The position numbers and the translations under genes were made by a program. The notes under the pieces were generated by a model that was given only the letters and a program-made list of their open reading frames with translations, was not told the DNA's origin and did not search any database. This document shows positions 9,461-17,417 of a DNA stretch of 45,312 nucleotides, one piece after another. Source of the stretch: CAZJYC01 sp964550165 (lineage in GTDB: Bacteria; Acidobacteriota; Aminicenantia; Aminicenantales; Aminicenantaceae); the NCBI GenBank assembly GCA_964550165.1, contig CAZJYC010000015.1:1-45312 (forward strand). Direction: 5' to 3'. Position 1 is the first letter of the stretch. Every line of letters begins with the position of its first letter.

Positions 9461-9722
9461 AAAGCAAAGATCTGCATTTCTTTTGCTGCGGAAGAAGGCT
9501 GATAGGGTTTTGGGCTCAGGCTGGACATTTGAAAACACGCAGGCTTTCCATCATTGGGGCGAAGGTAGAAAAAGGTAGAAAAAGGGGACAGTCCCCTTTT
9601 TCTGTGAGCGAAGCCTTGAACCGAGCCACTTTGCCTGAGCCATTCAAACGGTTTCTCCATGCCCCGCCTGAGCCCTCCCGATCTCATGAGAAAAGGAATG
9701 GCTCCAAAAAAGGAGGGATGAA
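9461..9722. repeat. Repeat-filled gap between birA and coaX
   Basis: This 262-bp gap holds no convincing gene. At 9521-9560 and 9605-9690 it carries diverged pieces of the family seen complete at 25596-25806: GAAAACACGCAGGCTTTC on the left, and GCGAAGCCTTGAACCGAGCC with TTCAAACGGTTT on the right. The GGGGACAGTCCCC palindrome at 9579-9601 is inserted between the two parts, next to a doubled GGTAGAAAAA. Confidence 0.6.
9579..9601. repeat. GGGGACAGTCCCC palindrome, copy A
   Basis: A near-perfect palindrome of A-run, GGGGACAGTCCCC and T-run. The same unit occurs at 22741-22762 and, with one C missing, at 41599-41619. Short palindromes of this kind resemble REP elements mobilised by IS200-like (RAYT) transposases; no such transposase gene lies in the window. 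Confidence 0.8.
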
Positions 9723-10490
9723 ATGCTTCTGGCCATAGACATCGGAAACACCACTATCGATATCGGGCTGTTCAAAGAAAAGAGACTCGTTCAACACTGG
9801 AAAATCAGGACTGAACGGGAAAAAACAAGCGATGAGTACGGAATCACGCTTCTGAACCTGTTTGCCCACTCCCGCGTTGAGGTGAAAAAGATAAAATCCG
9901 TTCTCGTCTCCAGCGTTGTCCCTCCGTTGACTCCAGCCTTTGAAGACCTGAGCCAGAGCCTTTTCCGCATCAAACCGCTTATCGTTGGACCGGGATTGAA
10001 GACGGGAATGGCCATTCTTTACGAAAATCCGCTCGAAGTAGGCGCCGATCGGATTGTAGCTGCCGTGGCAGCCTACGAAAAGCACGGCGGCCCCTGCATT
10101 GTGGTTGATTTCGGCACAGCCACGACCTTTGATGCGATTTCATCCAGAGGGGAGTACCTGGGAGGAGCGATTGCCCCGGGAGTACAGATTTCCGCCGAAG
10201 CCCTTTACCTCAAAACTGCCAAACTGCCCCGCATAGAAATAAGGAAGCCCAAAAAAGCGATCGGCCGCACCACAGTGTCCAGCATGCAGTCAGGACTCTA
10301 TTTTGGCTACATCGGTCTTGTTTCCAACATTATTGAAGAGATGAGAAAGGAATTGGGAGGCGAAGCCGCGGTTGTCTCCACGGGAGGCTTTGGGGCACAG
10401 ATCAGCCATGAAATAAAATCCATAGATATTTATGAGCCTTTTCTTGTTTTGGAAGGGCTGAGGATCATTTACGAAAGGATTAAAGCATAA
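9723..10490 (+). CDS. coaX: Type III pantothenate kinase
   Basis: Phosphorylates pantothenate, the first step of coenzyme A synthesis. The 255-residue protein has the ASKHA-fold phosphate loop DIGNTTIDIG at 5-14, the GADRIVAA motif (family GxDR), the second phosphate motif DFGTATTFD, and GGAIAPG. The length matches the family. The start is supported by AAGGAGGGATGAAATG. It follows birA, a frequent arrangement. No pantothenate kinase of type I or II is in the window. Confidence 0.95.
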   Translation: MLLAIDIGNTTIDIGLFKEKRLVQHWKIRTEREKTSDEYGITLLNLFAHSRVEVKKIKSVLVSSVVPPLTPAFEDLSQSLFRIKPLIVGPGLKTGMAILYENPLEVGADRIVAAVAAYEKHGGPCIVVDFGTATTFDAISSRGEYLGGAIAPGVQISAEALYLKTAKLPRIEIRKPKKAIGRTTVSSMQSGLYFGYIGLVSNIIEEMRKELGGEAAVVSTGGFGAQISHEIKSIDIYEPFLVLEGLRIIYERIKA

Positions 10491-10524
10491 TCAATTCTAT
10501 CTTCAGCGAGGTAAGCATCGTTTT

Positions 10525-11226
10525 TTGATAAAGGACATCGTTATAGATCACGAATTCCAGGATGCGTCCTTCAGCGGGAGAGGCGTTGTGAAAAAAGGAG
10601 AAAAGACGAGAGAAGAGTATTTTCAATCCATTGCCCGCCATTTTTTCAAGCTGCGCGGGGCCCCTTTTTTTCTTTCTTCCAAAGAGCTCGACCTCATCAC
10701 CGGATGGGAAAAGATGGCAATCCCTCTGCCTATCGTCCTGGAGGGAATAACAAAGTCCTTCGAGAAATACAGGTCGAGACCCGGGAGAAAGGCCAAAGTC
10801 CTGTCTCTGTCCTTCTGCAATTTTGAGGTTTTAAGAGCGTTCGAGCAATATATAGAGAGAAAGGTCGGAGTCAAAAAGAGAATAGTGGAGCGTGAGGCGA
10901 AAGCAAAAATGGCTTTGGCCGAAGCTCAAAAATTCTTGAAAGCCATTCCTCTTCAGCTCTCTTACCTGAAAGACCCTTACGCTCGAGCCCAGAAGATTCT
11001 CTCCGCGGCCCTTGACGAAGAGGAGCTCGAGCGGATAGAGAACAAGGTCGAAGAGGTTCTCTGCAAGAATGCCTCTGAGGAAGACAAGGATCGTGTTCAA
11101 AGGAAACTTAAGGCTGAATATCCGAACATAGACGAGGAGGAATTCGACAGGATTTTGAACATAAAGCTGGTGAAAATTTTAAGGGAAAAATACAAAATCC
11201 CTTACATTTCCCTTTATTATTATTGA
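10525..11226 (+). CDS. Hypothetical protein, helical, between coaX and rnr
   Basis: I do not recognise this 233-residue protein. It begins with a TTG preceded by a loosely spaced GCGAGGTAAG. Residues about 25-75 (EEYFQSIARHFFKLRG...SKELDLITGWEKMAIPLP) suggest a compact helical domain, possibly of winged-helix type. The middle contains runs of basic residues and the C-terminal half (about 140-225) is acidic, alpha-helical and ends in an aromatic tail (PYISLYYY). There is no signal peptide or membrane segment. Its stop lies 14 bp before the rnr ATG, so it is probably co-transcribed with rnr and may act in RNA or DNA metabolism, but that is only context. Confidence 0.7.
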   Translation: MIKDIVIDHEFQDASFSGRGVVKKGEKTREEYFQSIARHFFKLRGAPFFLSSKELDLITGWEKMAIPLPIVLEGITKSFEKYRSRPGRKAKVLSLSFCNFEVLRAFEQYIERKVGVKKRIVEREAKAKMALAEAQKFLKAIPLQLSYLKDPYARAQKILSAALDEEELERIENKVEEVLCKNASEEDKDRVQRKLKAEYPNIDEEEFDRILNIKLVKILREKYKIPYISLYYY

Positions 11227-11240
11227 TATGGATTAAGCCA

Positions 11241-13310
11241 ATGGACAACAGGATCATAGCGCTTCTGCAGAAGAGAAAAGAGGGCATGGGCTTTCAGAAA
11301 ATTGCCGTCGAGCTTCATCTCTCCCGCGGAGAGAAGCTCAAGTTGAGAAAAAGCCTTAAAAGATTGGAAGGTCAGGGCCTGGTCCTGAAGCTGAAAAGGC
11401 GGTACCTCATTCCTGCCAAGACTAACCTGGTCAGAGGAAAATTCGTCACCTCGCTCAGGGGATATGGCTTTGTCAGCCCTGAGCATGGCTCTGCAGAGGA
11501 TATTTTCGTTCCTGCGCGCTACGCGGGGGGCGCCCTCCGGGGAGATGTGGTCGAAGTCCTTTGTCGAGACAAAGGGAAAAAGGGAAAGCCAGAAGGACGG
11601 GTGATCCGGGTCCTGGAGAGAGGAAGAAAGCGGATGATCGGGTTTTACAGCGAGCGCTTGGGACATCCTTTTTTCCTGCCTCTTGACTCGCCGTCTTCCG
11701 AAGAGCTCCCCATAAGCATGGAGAGAAAATTTTCTCCGAAGCCCGGGATGATCGTTACGGTGGACAGGACCACCAAGCATTTGACAGAGGTCCTGGGCAT
11801 GCCCGATGACCCGGGTGTGGATAGCCGGGTTATCATCGAAAGATACAACCTGGCTTCTTCCTTTTCCGAAGACGCTTTAGCGGAAGCGGAAGAATTTTCT
11901 TCAGAACTCATGGCTCAAGAAAAGAAAAGGAGAGAAGATTATCGCAGCTGGACGACGATGACCATCGACGGCGAGAACGCTCAGGATTTTGACGATGCCG
12001 TCAGTGTGAGGAAGCTTTCGAGCGGCAATTTTCTTCTCGGAGTCCATATTGCCGATGTCTCCCACTATGTCAAGCCAGGCTCATCCCTGGATGCCGATGC
12101 TTATGAGAGAGGAACTAGCGTCTACTTTCCGGACCTGACTCTTCCCATGCTGCCGGAGAGACTCTCCAACGACCTTTGCAGTTTAAGGCCCAGAGAGGAG
12201 AGGTTGACCTTTTCCGTCTTGCTCGAAATAGACAGCAAAGGGGAGGTAGCAAGGGCAGAATTTCATCCTTCCCTTATTCAGACGGCAGAGCGGATGACCT
12301 ACACTTCTGTTTTCAAAATATTAGAAAAGGATGAAGAGGAGAGGCAGAGATTCAGGGCTCTTGTGCCTGATCTGCTGCTGATGAGGGAGCTGGCCCGGCG
12401 TTTAAGAAAAAAAAGACTGGAGCAGGGGAGCCTGGATTTTGACCTTCTCGAGCCAGAGCTTGTCTACAAAGAAGGGAGCATTCACTCAATTATCCCTATT
12501 GCCCGCAACGAGGCCCATCGGCTGATCGAAGAATTCATGGTTGCGGCCAATGAGGCCGTGGCTTCCTTTCTCAGTCAGAAAAATATTCCCTTTATGTACA
12601 GAGTCCATCCTCCTCCACTCTTGAAAGACCTGGAGAGGCTGAGAGAGATTCTGGCCCATTTTGGCCTGACCCTTCCGTTGCCGAAAAATATGACATCGAA
12701 AGACCTCCAGCAGGCTCTGCACAATATGGAAGGAAAGCGTGAGGAAAAATTTATCAACCTGCAGATTTTGAAATCCCTGAGATTGGCTGTCTATTCTGAC
12801 GAAAACCTGGGGCACTACGGCCTCGCCAAAAAATTTTACGCTCATTTTACCTCCCCTATCAGAAGATATCCGGATTTGGCTGTTCATCGTGTCTTGAAAA
12901 AAGCTCTTAAACAAGAAAAAATAGAGGCTCCCTCTCTATCCACTGTCGCCCATCATTGCTCGGAGCAGGAGAGAAAGGCCGATGAGGCAGAAAAGGAACT
13001 CTTGGAGTGGAGGATTTTCCGGTTTCTCAAGAGGAAGATCGGGGAGGAATTTGAGGGGACGATCGTCGACTTCACCAGGGCAGGCTTGACAGTCGAGCTA
13101 GACGATTATTTTGTCGACGGAATCTTATCCTATGCGGATCTGAACGGAGATTATTATTTGAAAAAGTCAGAAAAGGCCCTTGTTGGGAAGAAATCAGGGA
13201 GAAAGTTTGAACTGGGAGACAGGTTGAAAGCTTTTTTGATCTCCGTTGACCCTGTCCTGCGCCGGATGGCCTTGGCTTTGAGCCTGGAGCCAAAGAGAAA
13301 GCGACGATGA
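11241..13310 (+). CDS. rnr: Ribonuclease R (RNB-family 3'-5' exoribonuclease)
   Basis: Degrades structured RNA from the 3' end. The 689 residues contain an N-terminal helix-turn-helix (about 1-55), cold-shock OB folds (KFVTSLRGYGFVSPE), the RNB catalytic domain with the metal-binding acidic cluster DGENAQDFDDAVSV and HIADVSHYV, and a C-terminal S1 domain (EFEGTIVDFTRAGLTVEL). An upstream in-frame TTG (11223) overlaps the previous gene; ATG 11241 with GGA 7 nt before it is chosen. The last 4 bp (ATGA) overlap the start of the SelB-like gene, so the two are translationally coupled. Confidence 0.94.
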   Translation: MDNRIIALLQKRKEGMGFQKIAVELHLSRGEKLKLRKSLKRLEGQGLVLKLKRRYLIPAKTNLVRGKFVTSLRGYGFVSPEHGSAEDIFVPARYAGGALRGDVVEVLCRDKGKKGKPEGRVIRVLERGRKRMIGFYSERLGHPFFLPLDSPSSEELPISMERKFSPKPGMIVTVDRTTKHLTEVLGMPDDPGVDSRVIIERYNLASSFSEDALAEAEEFSSELMAQEKKRREDYRSWTTMTIDGENAQDFDDAVSVRKLSSGNFLLGVHIADVSHYVKPGSSLDADAYERGTSVYFPDLTLPMLPERLSNDLCSLRPREERLTFSVLLEIDSKGEVARAEFHPSLIQTAERMTYTSVFKILEKDEEERQRFRALVPDLLLMRELARRLRKKRLEQGSLDFDLLEPELVYKEGSIHSIIPIARNEAHRLIEEFMVAANEAVASFLSQKNIPFMYRVHPPPLLKDLERLREILAHFGLTLPLPKNMTSKDLQQALHNMEGKREEKFINLQILKSLRLAVYSDENLGHYGLAKKFYAHFTSPIRRYPDLAVHRVLKKALKQEKIEAPSLSTVAHHCSEQERKADEAEKELLEWRIFRFLKRKIGEEFEGTIVDFTRAGLTVELDDYFVDGILSYADLNGDYYLKKSEKALVGKKSGRKFELGDRLKAFLISVDPVLRRMALALSLEPKRKRR

Positions 13311-14389
13311 AAACGTCCTGTTTTGATGCGGTCGTCAATTTTCCTCCTCCTGAGAGGACTAAACGCCTGAATGCGCGAATACTTTTTCAGGGGATGGCAC
13401 TTCCTGTCTCTTTCTATTACTACGGAGTCGCCCAAAAGGATAAAGGACTCTTCTTTGTCCAGGCTCAGACGCGGCGATCCCTCTGGCTGAAATGGAAGGA
13501 CCGGTTTATAGCCGAGCGCTCAGGAGCTAAAGAGGCGTTGGGAGAAGGAGAAGTCCTCATACCCTTCTCGGAGAAAATAAGCAGAAAGAAGGTGAAGAAA
13601 AGAATTGAATTTTTAAGCCGCCTTCAGGGAGACAAAAAAGAGATGCTTTTTGCGTTGGCCCAAGACAAAGGGCTGGAGGGCTTGAGAGTAAAAGAGATGA
13701 TGGTTTTTTCTTCTCTGAAGGAGTTCGCGCTGGGACGTTTGAGTCAAGAATTGGAGGTCGAGGGGAAGATAAGAATTCTTTCTTTTGCTCCCCTGTTCAT
13801 CCTCGCCCAGGAGAGCCTTGATTTCCTTTCTCAGAAAATTCTTGTCTTTCTGGAGAGTTTCCATCAAAAACATCCGGAGCAGATGGGAGCTTCCTTGGAA
13901 AGAATGAAAAGGAGGTTTGATCTGCAGCCAAGGATTCTCCATCTGGCCCTTAAACACCTCCAGCATGCGGGGAAGATCAAGGAGATAGATGGCAAATTTT
14001 TCCTTTCCAGTTTTAGAGTGATTCTCTCTTCTGAGGAAGAAAGAATATTGAAGGAGCTGGAGGAGATGTGCCTTAGAGGAGAATTTCGTTTGGCTTCTCT
14101 GCGAGACATCCAGAAGCGGTTTCATCTCTCCTTGAGCAGGCTCAACAAGATGCTGGCTTTCCTCATCGAGCGGAAAAAGATTGTCCAAGGAAAGGATGGA
14201 TTCATAGTCCATTCCCGATGGCTGGATGATGTCATATGGCAGATCAAAAAATCAGGAAAAAAGGAGCTGACCGTCTCAGATTTTAAAAAGATGACCGGGC
14301 TCACACGGAAGTACGCTATTCCTCTCCTTGAGCTGCTCGATCAGATGAGAGTGACGCGAAGGAAAGGTCCGCTGAGGGAAATATTGTGA
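13307..14389 (+). CDS. SelB-like protein lacking the GTPase domain (barrel plus winged helices)
   Basis: The 360 residues match the C-terminal two thirds of selenocysteine elongation factor SelB. Residues 64-72 (KDRFIAERS) and 78-84 (LGEGEVL) parallel the GDRFILR and IGGGxVL motifs of the last beta-barrel domain. What follows is a chain of winged-helix units ending in RKYAIPLL...DQMRVTRRKG (334-355), the hallmark of the SelB C-terminus that binds the SECIS hairpin. The EF-Tu-like GTPase domain is absent: the ATG at 13307 overlaps the rnr stop by 4 bp, leaving no room for it, and there is no sign of a frameshift. It cannot deliver Sec-tRNA alone. An RNA-binding role linked to RNase R is a guess from context. 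Confidence 0.72.
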   Translation: MKTSCFDAVVNFPPPERTKRLNARILFQGMALPVSFYYYGVAQKDKGLFFVQAQTRRSLWLKWKDRFIAERSGAKEALGEGEVLIPFSEKISRKKVKKRIEFLSRLQGDKKEMLFALAQDKGLEGLRVKEMMVFSSLKEFALGRLSQELEVEGKIRILSFAPLFILAQESLDFLSQKILVFLESFHQKHPEQMGASLERMKRRFDLQPRILHLALKHLQHAGKIKEIDGKFFLSSFRVILSSEEERILKELEEMCLRGEFRLASLRDIQKRFHLSLSRLNKMLAFLIERKKIVQGKDGFIVHSRWLDDVIWQIKKSGKKELTVSDFKKMTGLTRKYAIPLLELLDQMRVTRRKGPLREIL

Positions 14390-14420
14390 GGCGAGCCAGG
14401 GCCGGACGGGGCTTGGGGCA

Positions 14421-15404
14421 ATGAGAAAAATATTTTTTGCGCAGTCCGTTTTTTGTTTAGCAGTCCTGGTCTTTTTAGACTCCGGATGCTCAGAGCACAA
14501 ATCCAGGCAGGTTGTCATAAAAATCGACCTTTGTATTGGAGTGGAAGATGGCGACGAACGATGCATGTTTGCCAGCATCGAGAATATTGCGCTCGACGGA
14601 GAAGAGAATATTTATGTCCTGGACAGAAAAAACCTGAGGATTCAGAAGTTTGACAGGTATGGCAAATTTTTAAAAAGCCTTGAAATCTGGGAAGGAAAAA
14701 GCGCCAAGGAGATTCCCCGGCTTTTTGGAATGGCCGTAACCGAAAAGGGAAAAATTTATGTCATGGATTATAACGGAACGAGAATATTTCTCTTTGACGA
14801 AGATGGTCTGTTGCTAAACATGTTCAGGATAGATTTTAAAGGGGTCCATATCATTTCTTATTCAGAAGAGATGGCGGTTGTTCTGGGATTTAAAGATAGA
14901 CACATCTTTCATGTCTTCACTCCGGAAGGAACACGTGTGGATTCTTTCGGAGACCCTTTTGAGGTTCCTGAGGAGTATGCGGAATACGATTATATTGATT
15001 TTTTAAAAACTCCGAGAAGAGCTGACAGGTCAGTTGACGGGAAGATGTTCGTCATGAATCCCCATCGATACGAAATTCGGGTCTATGAGGGCCGTGAACT
15101 CACGCGTCTCATCAGACATGAGTCAAGATTTTTTCAACCGGTCAAAATCAGAAAGCGAAGGATTTACGTCAGTATGCTTTTTCCCTGGGTTCCTGTCTTT
15201 GAGCATGAAAACAGGCTGTACGTGACCATGAGGGCCATGGAGGAGGATGCTCAAAACCAGCTCGACGTATTCGAAGATTATGAGTGCGTTGCCTCTTTAA
15301 AAGTCGAGGGCCTTCCTTATGCCATAGACAGAGAAGGGCGCCTCTACTTTGCAGAAGAAGAGGGCTTCCCACGGGTCGCCAGATATTCGGTGGCATACCG
15401 ATGA
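14421..15404 (+). CDS. Probable lipoprotein, NHL/6-bladed beta-propeller type
   Basis: The 327-residue product starts with a signal sequence (MRKIFFAQSVFCLAVLVF) ending at Cys23 in LDSGC, a lipobox-like site with an unusual Asp at -3. The remainder consists of repeated blades of the form IALDGEENIYVLDRKN, GMAVTEKGKIYVMDYN and AIDREGRLYFAEEE, typical of NHL-like six-bladed propellers. It is likely anchored in the outer or cytoplasmic membrane facing the periplasm. The start has GGGGC 4 nt upstream. It lies 31 bp after the SelB-like gene but shares no obvious function with it. Confidence 0.78.
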   Translation: MRKIFFAQSVFCLAVLVFLDSGCSEHKSRQVVIKIDLCIGVEDGDERCMFASIENIALDGEENIYVLDRKNLRIQKFDRYGKFLKSLEIWEGKSAKEIPRLFGMAVTEKGKIYVMDYNGTRIFLFDEDGLLLNMFRIDFKGVHIISYSEEMAVVLGFKDRHIFHVFTPEGTRVDSFGDPFEVPEEYAEYDYIDFLKTPRRADRSVDGKMFVMNPHRYEIRVYEGRELTRLIRHESRFFQPVKIRKRRIYVSMLFPWVPVFEHENRLYVTMRAMEEDAQNQLDVFEDYECVASLKVEGLPYAIDREGRLYFAEEEGFPRVARYSVAYR

Positions 15405-15415
15405 ACGAGGAAAGG

Positions 15416-15473
15416 CCCGGAGGTTCGTGCAGAAGGCTTTTCTGCGTTTATCCTTAACGCCTTCTGTGCCGGG
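15416..15473. terminator. Hairpin between convergent genes
   Basis: Nested inverted repeats, CCCGG (15416-15420) with CCGGG (15469-15473) and GCAGAAGGC (15429-15437) with GCCTTCTGT (15459-15467), lie between the convergent lipoprotein and rpoD genes. A long U-run is lacking on both sides, so termination is plausible rather than shown. Confidence 0.4.
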
Positions 15474-15507
15474 AAAAGCTTGCCCGTTGCCCCAGAGAAC
15501 GTGGGCC

Positions 15508-17097
15508 TTATGAGTCGGAAGAGAATGATTTCAAGCGGGAACCGGGTGTCGAGCCTTTCAGCTTCCTCAGGGCCTTGGATTCGATCTGTCGGATTCGCTC
15601 CCTTGTGACTTTGAACCTCTGGCCCACTTCCTCCAAGGTGTGCTCGCGGCCATCCGCCAGCCCGAATCTCATCTTCAGGACCTCTGCCTCCCTTTCTGGA
15701 AGATGGCTCAACGCGGCTTGAATTTGCTCCTTCAGGCTGACAAGAACGGCGGCGTCATCGGGCGAAGGAATGACCTTATCTTCGATGAAGTCGCTGATGA
15801 AGCTGTCCCCGTATCCCCCGACCGGCGTCTCGAGCGAGATGGGCTCCTCGGAAGCCTTCATGATTTTCCTGACTTTGCTGACCGGCAGGTCCATCTTCTC
15901 GGCTATTTCCTCCAGCGCCGGCTCCTTGCCCTTTTCCTGGACAAGAAACTGAGAAACTCTCTTGAGCTTATTGATGGCCTCTATCATATGAACCGGGATT
16001 CGGATTGTTCTTGCTTGCTCCGCAATGGCCCGTGTTATAGCCTGTTTGATCCACCATGTCGCATAGGTTGAAAATTTATACCCTCTCCGGTACTCAAACT
16101 TGCTGACAGCTCTCATCAAGCCCAGGTTTCCTTCCTGGATCAAATCGAGGAATTGGAGACCTCGGTTCATGTATCTCTTGGCGATAGAAATTACCAGTCG
16201 CAGGTTGGCGGCGACCAGCTCTTTTTTCGCCTTCTCGCTCGTCTTTTTCGCGCTGGAGATGTCGCGAAGAATTTTTCTTAATCGATGAGAATCAAGGCTG
16301 GTTTCTTTCTGCCGGCTTCTCAAGAGCCGTTCAATTCCTCTGATTTTTCGCCTGATGTCCTCCTTTTTCTTCCTCTCCCTGGTTTTGGCCAGAGCCAATT
16401 GCAACTCCTCTCTCGTTTCTTCTAACTCATCGATGGCCCTGATTTGTTCACGGAGCCTGCCTGCGATTTTTGCCCAGAAAGCTGGGCGGAGGCCGAGCCC
16501 TCTTGTGAGAAGGCTCATTTGGACCATCAAACGGCCTCGGGAGAAGGCGGATTTTTTTCTGAGAGGAATACGGTTTACCCGTTCAGCCAATCTTTGAATG
16601 TCATGAATCTTGCTCAGGACGTCTTTCTTCATTTGCCGGAGTTTTTCTTCGTTCTGTTCTTCGTTAAGCTCCAGCATTTCAGGAATGATCTTGGGCGATT
16701 TCTTCAGTTTCTCCCCAAATGAGAGAATTTCTTTAAGAACAAGTTGCGTCTTGGAAAGGACTTTGAACACAGCCCTCTCGCCTCTTTCGATTTGCTTGGC
16801 CAGGCTGATCTCTCCGTCACGGGTGAGGAGCGAGACTTTTCCCATGTCCTTCAGGTAAAGCCGGACCGGGTCAACAGGCCTTTCGATGCCACCGGAAAAG
16901 AGCCTGGCCTTCTCCTTTCTCCTGGGTTGGATGAGGGTGGGAAGGTCCTCCGCAGGACTCAGGGATTCGTCCAAACCTTCATCAGGAGCCGAATCGAACA
17001 TATGTTTTAGATAGAGATAGTCCTCTGGCGACTCAACCTGGGAAAGATCCCGGATGTCCTCCTTATGTTCGTTTTGGTATTCTTTATACATTCTCAT
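15508..17097 (-). CDS. rpoD: Primary RNA polymerase sigma factor (sigma-70 family)
   Basis: Directs RNA polymerase to housekeeping promoters. It has region 1.2 (DPVRLYLKDMGKVSLLT), a long charged non-conserved insertion, regions 2.1-2.4 (VAANLRLVISIAKRY, DLIQEGNLGLMRAV, FSTYATWWIKQAITRA), region 3 and region 4 with the -35-binding helix (TLEEVGQRFKVTRERIRQIE). About 529 residues, with a short N-terminus and no clear region 1.1. A TTG at 17142 is in frame, but ATG 17097 with AGGGA 5 nt upstream is preferred. Unlike the common dnaG-rpoD arrangement, no primase gene is adjacent. It is the last minus-strand gene after the carbamoyl operon, separated from it by about 320 bp. Confidence 0.93.
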   Translation of the reverse strand: MRMYKEYQNEHKEDIRDLSQVESPEDYLYLKHMFDSAPDEGLDESLSPAEDLPTLIQPRRKEKARLFSGGIERPVDPVRLYLKDMGKVSLLTRDGEISLAKQIERGERAVFKVLSKTQLVLKEILSFGEKLKKSPKIIPEMLELNEEQNEEKLRQMKKDVLSKIHDIQRLAERVNRIPLRKKSAFSRGRLMVQMSLLTRGLGLRPAFWAKIAGRLREQIRAIDELEETREELQLALAKTRERKKKEDIRRKIRGIERLLRSRQKETSLDSHRLRKILRDISSAKKTSEKAKKELVAANLRLVISIAKRYMNRGLQFLDLIQEGNLGLMRAVSKFEYRRGYKFSTYATWWIKQAITRAIAEQARTIRIPVHMIEAINKLKRVSQFLVQEKGKEPALEEIAEKMDLPVSKVRKIMKASEEPISLETPVGGYGDSFISDFIEDKVIPSPDDAAVLVSLKEQIQAALSHLPEREAEVLKMRFGLADGREHTLEEVGQRFKVTRERIRQIESKALRKLKGSTPGSRLKSFSSDS

Positions 17098-17417
17098 AAC
17101 AATCCCTATGTAATAACTAAGAATTAGGGCTTTTCGTTGCAATATGCCCTTTTTTCTAAAAAGAAGGAGGGATTCCGGTCAAGGTCAGCGAGCGAAGAAG
17201 ACTTGAATAGCAAGCGGGCCTCTCAGGATGGCCTCGCTCCCCTTCAGGTTTTTAACGCCGTTCCCTCGCAGCTCTTCTCGGCGGCTGCGTAACGCTCCGG
17301 CTAAGCGGTTCAAAAACACGCGGGATTTCTATCACATGGCGAAGGCAGAGCGGCGAGAAGGTCGTGGGAAAGGCTGAGCGGACATGGTGTAGAAAAAGGG
17401 GAAATGGTGGGGAAAGT
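17098..17417. other. Non-coding gap with repeat, upstream of rpoD
   Basis: About 320 bp without a credible gene. The part next to rpoD must contain its promoter, but I cannot pick one with confidence. Most of the rest (about 17185-17400) is repeat-like sequence, including the complete unit at 17294-17389. Confidence 0.5.
17294..17389. repeat. Dispersed 96-bp repeat, copy at 17.3 kb
   Basis: This unit matches 25596-25691 base for base with about ten differences: CGCTCCGGCTAAGCGGTTC at the left, CTATCACATGGCGAAGGCAG in the middle and GAAAGGCTGAGCGGACATGG at the right. Partial copies are in the 9.5 kb and 43.4 kb gaps. All copies are intergenic. Confidence 0.85.

Noticed and set aside
9457..9738. 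93-codon frame between birA and coaX
   Set aside because: It is made of repeat sequence including the palindrome and overlaps the coaX ribosome binding site.
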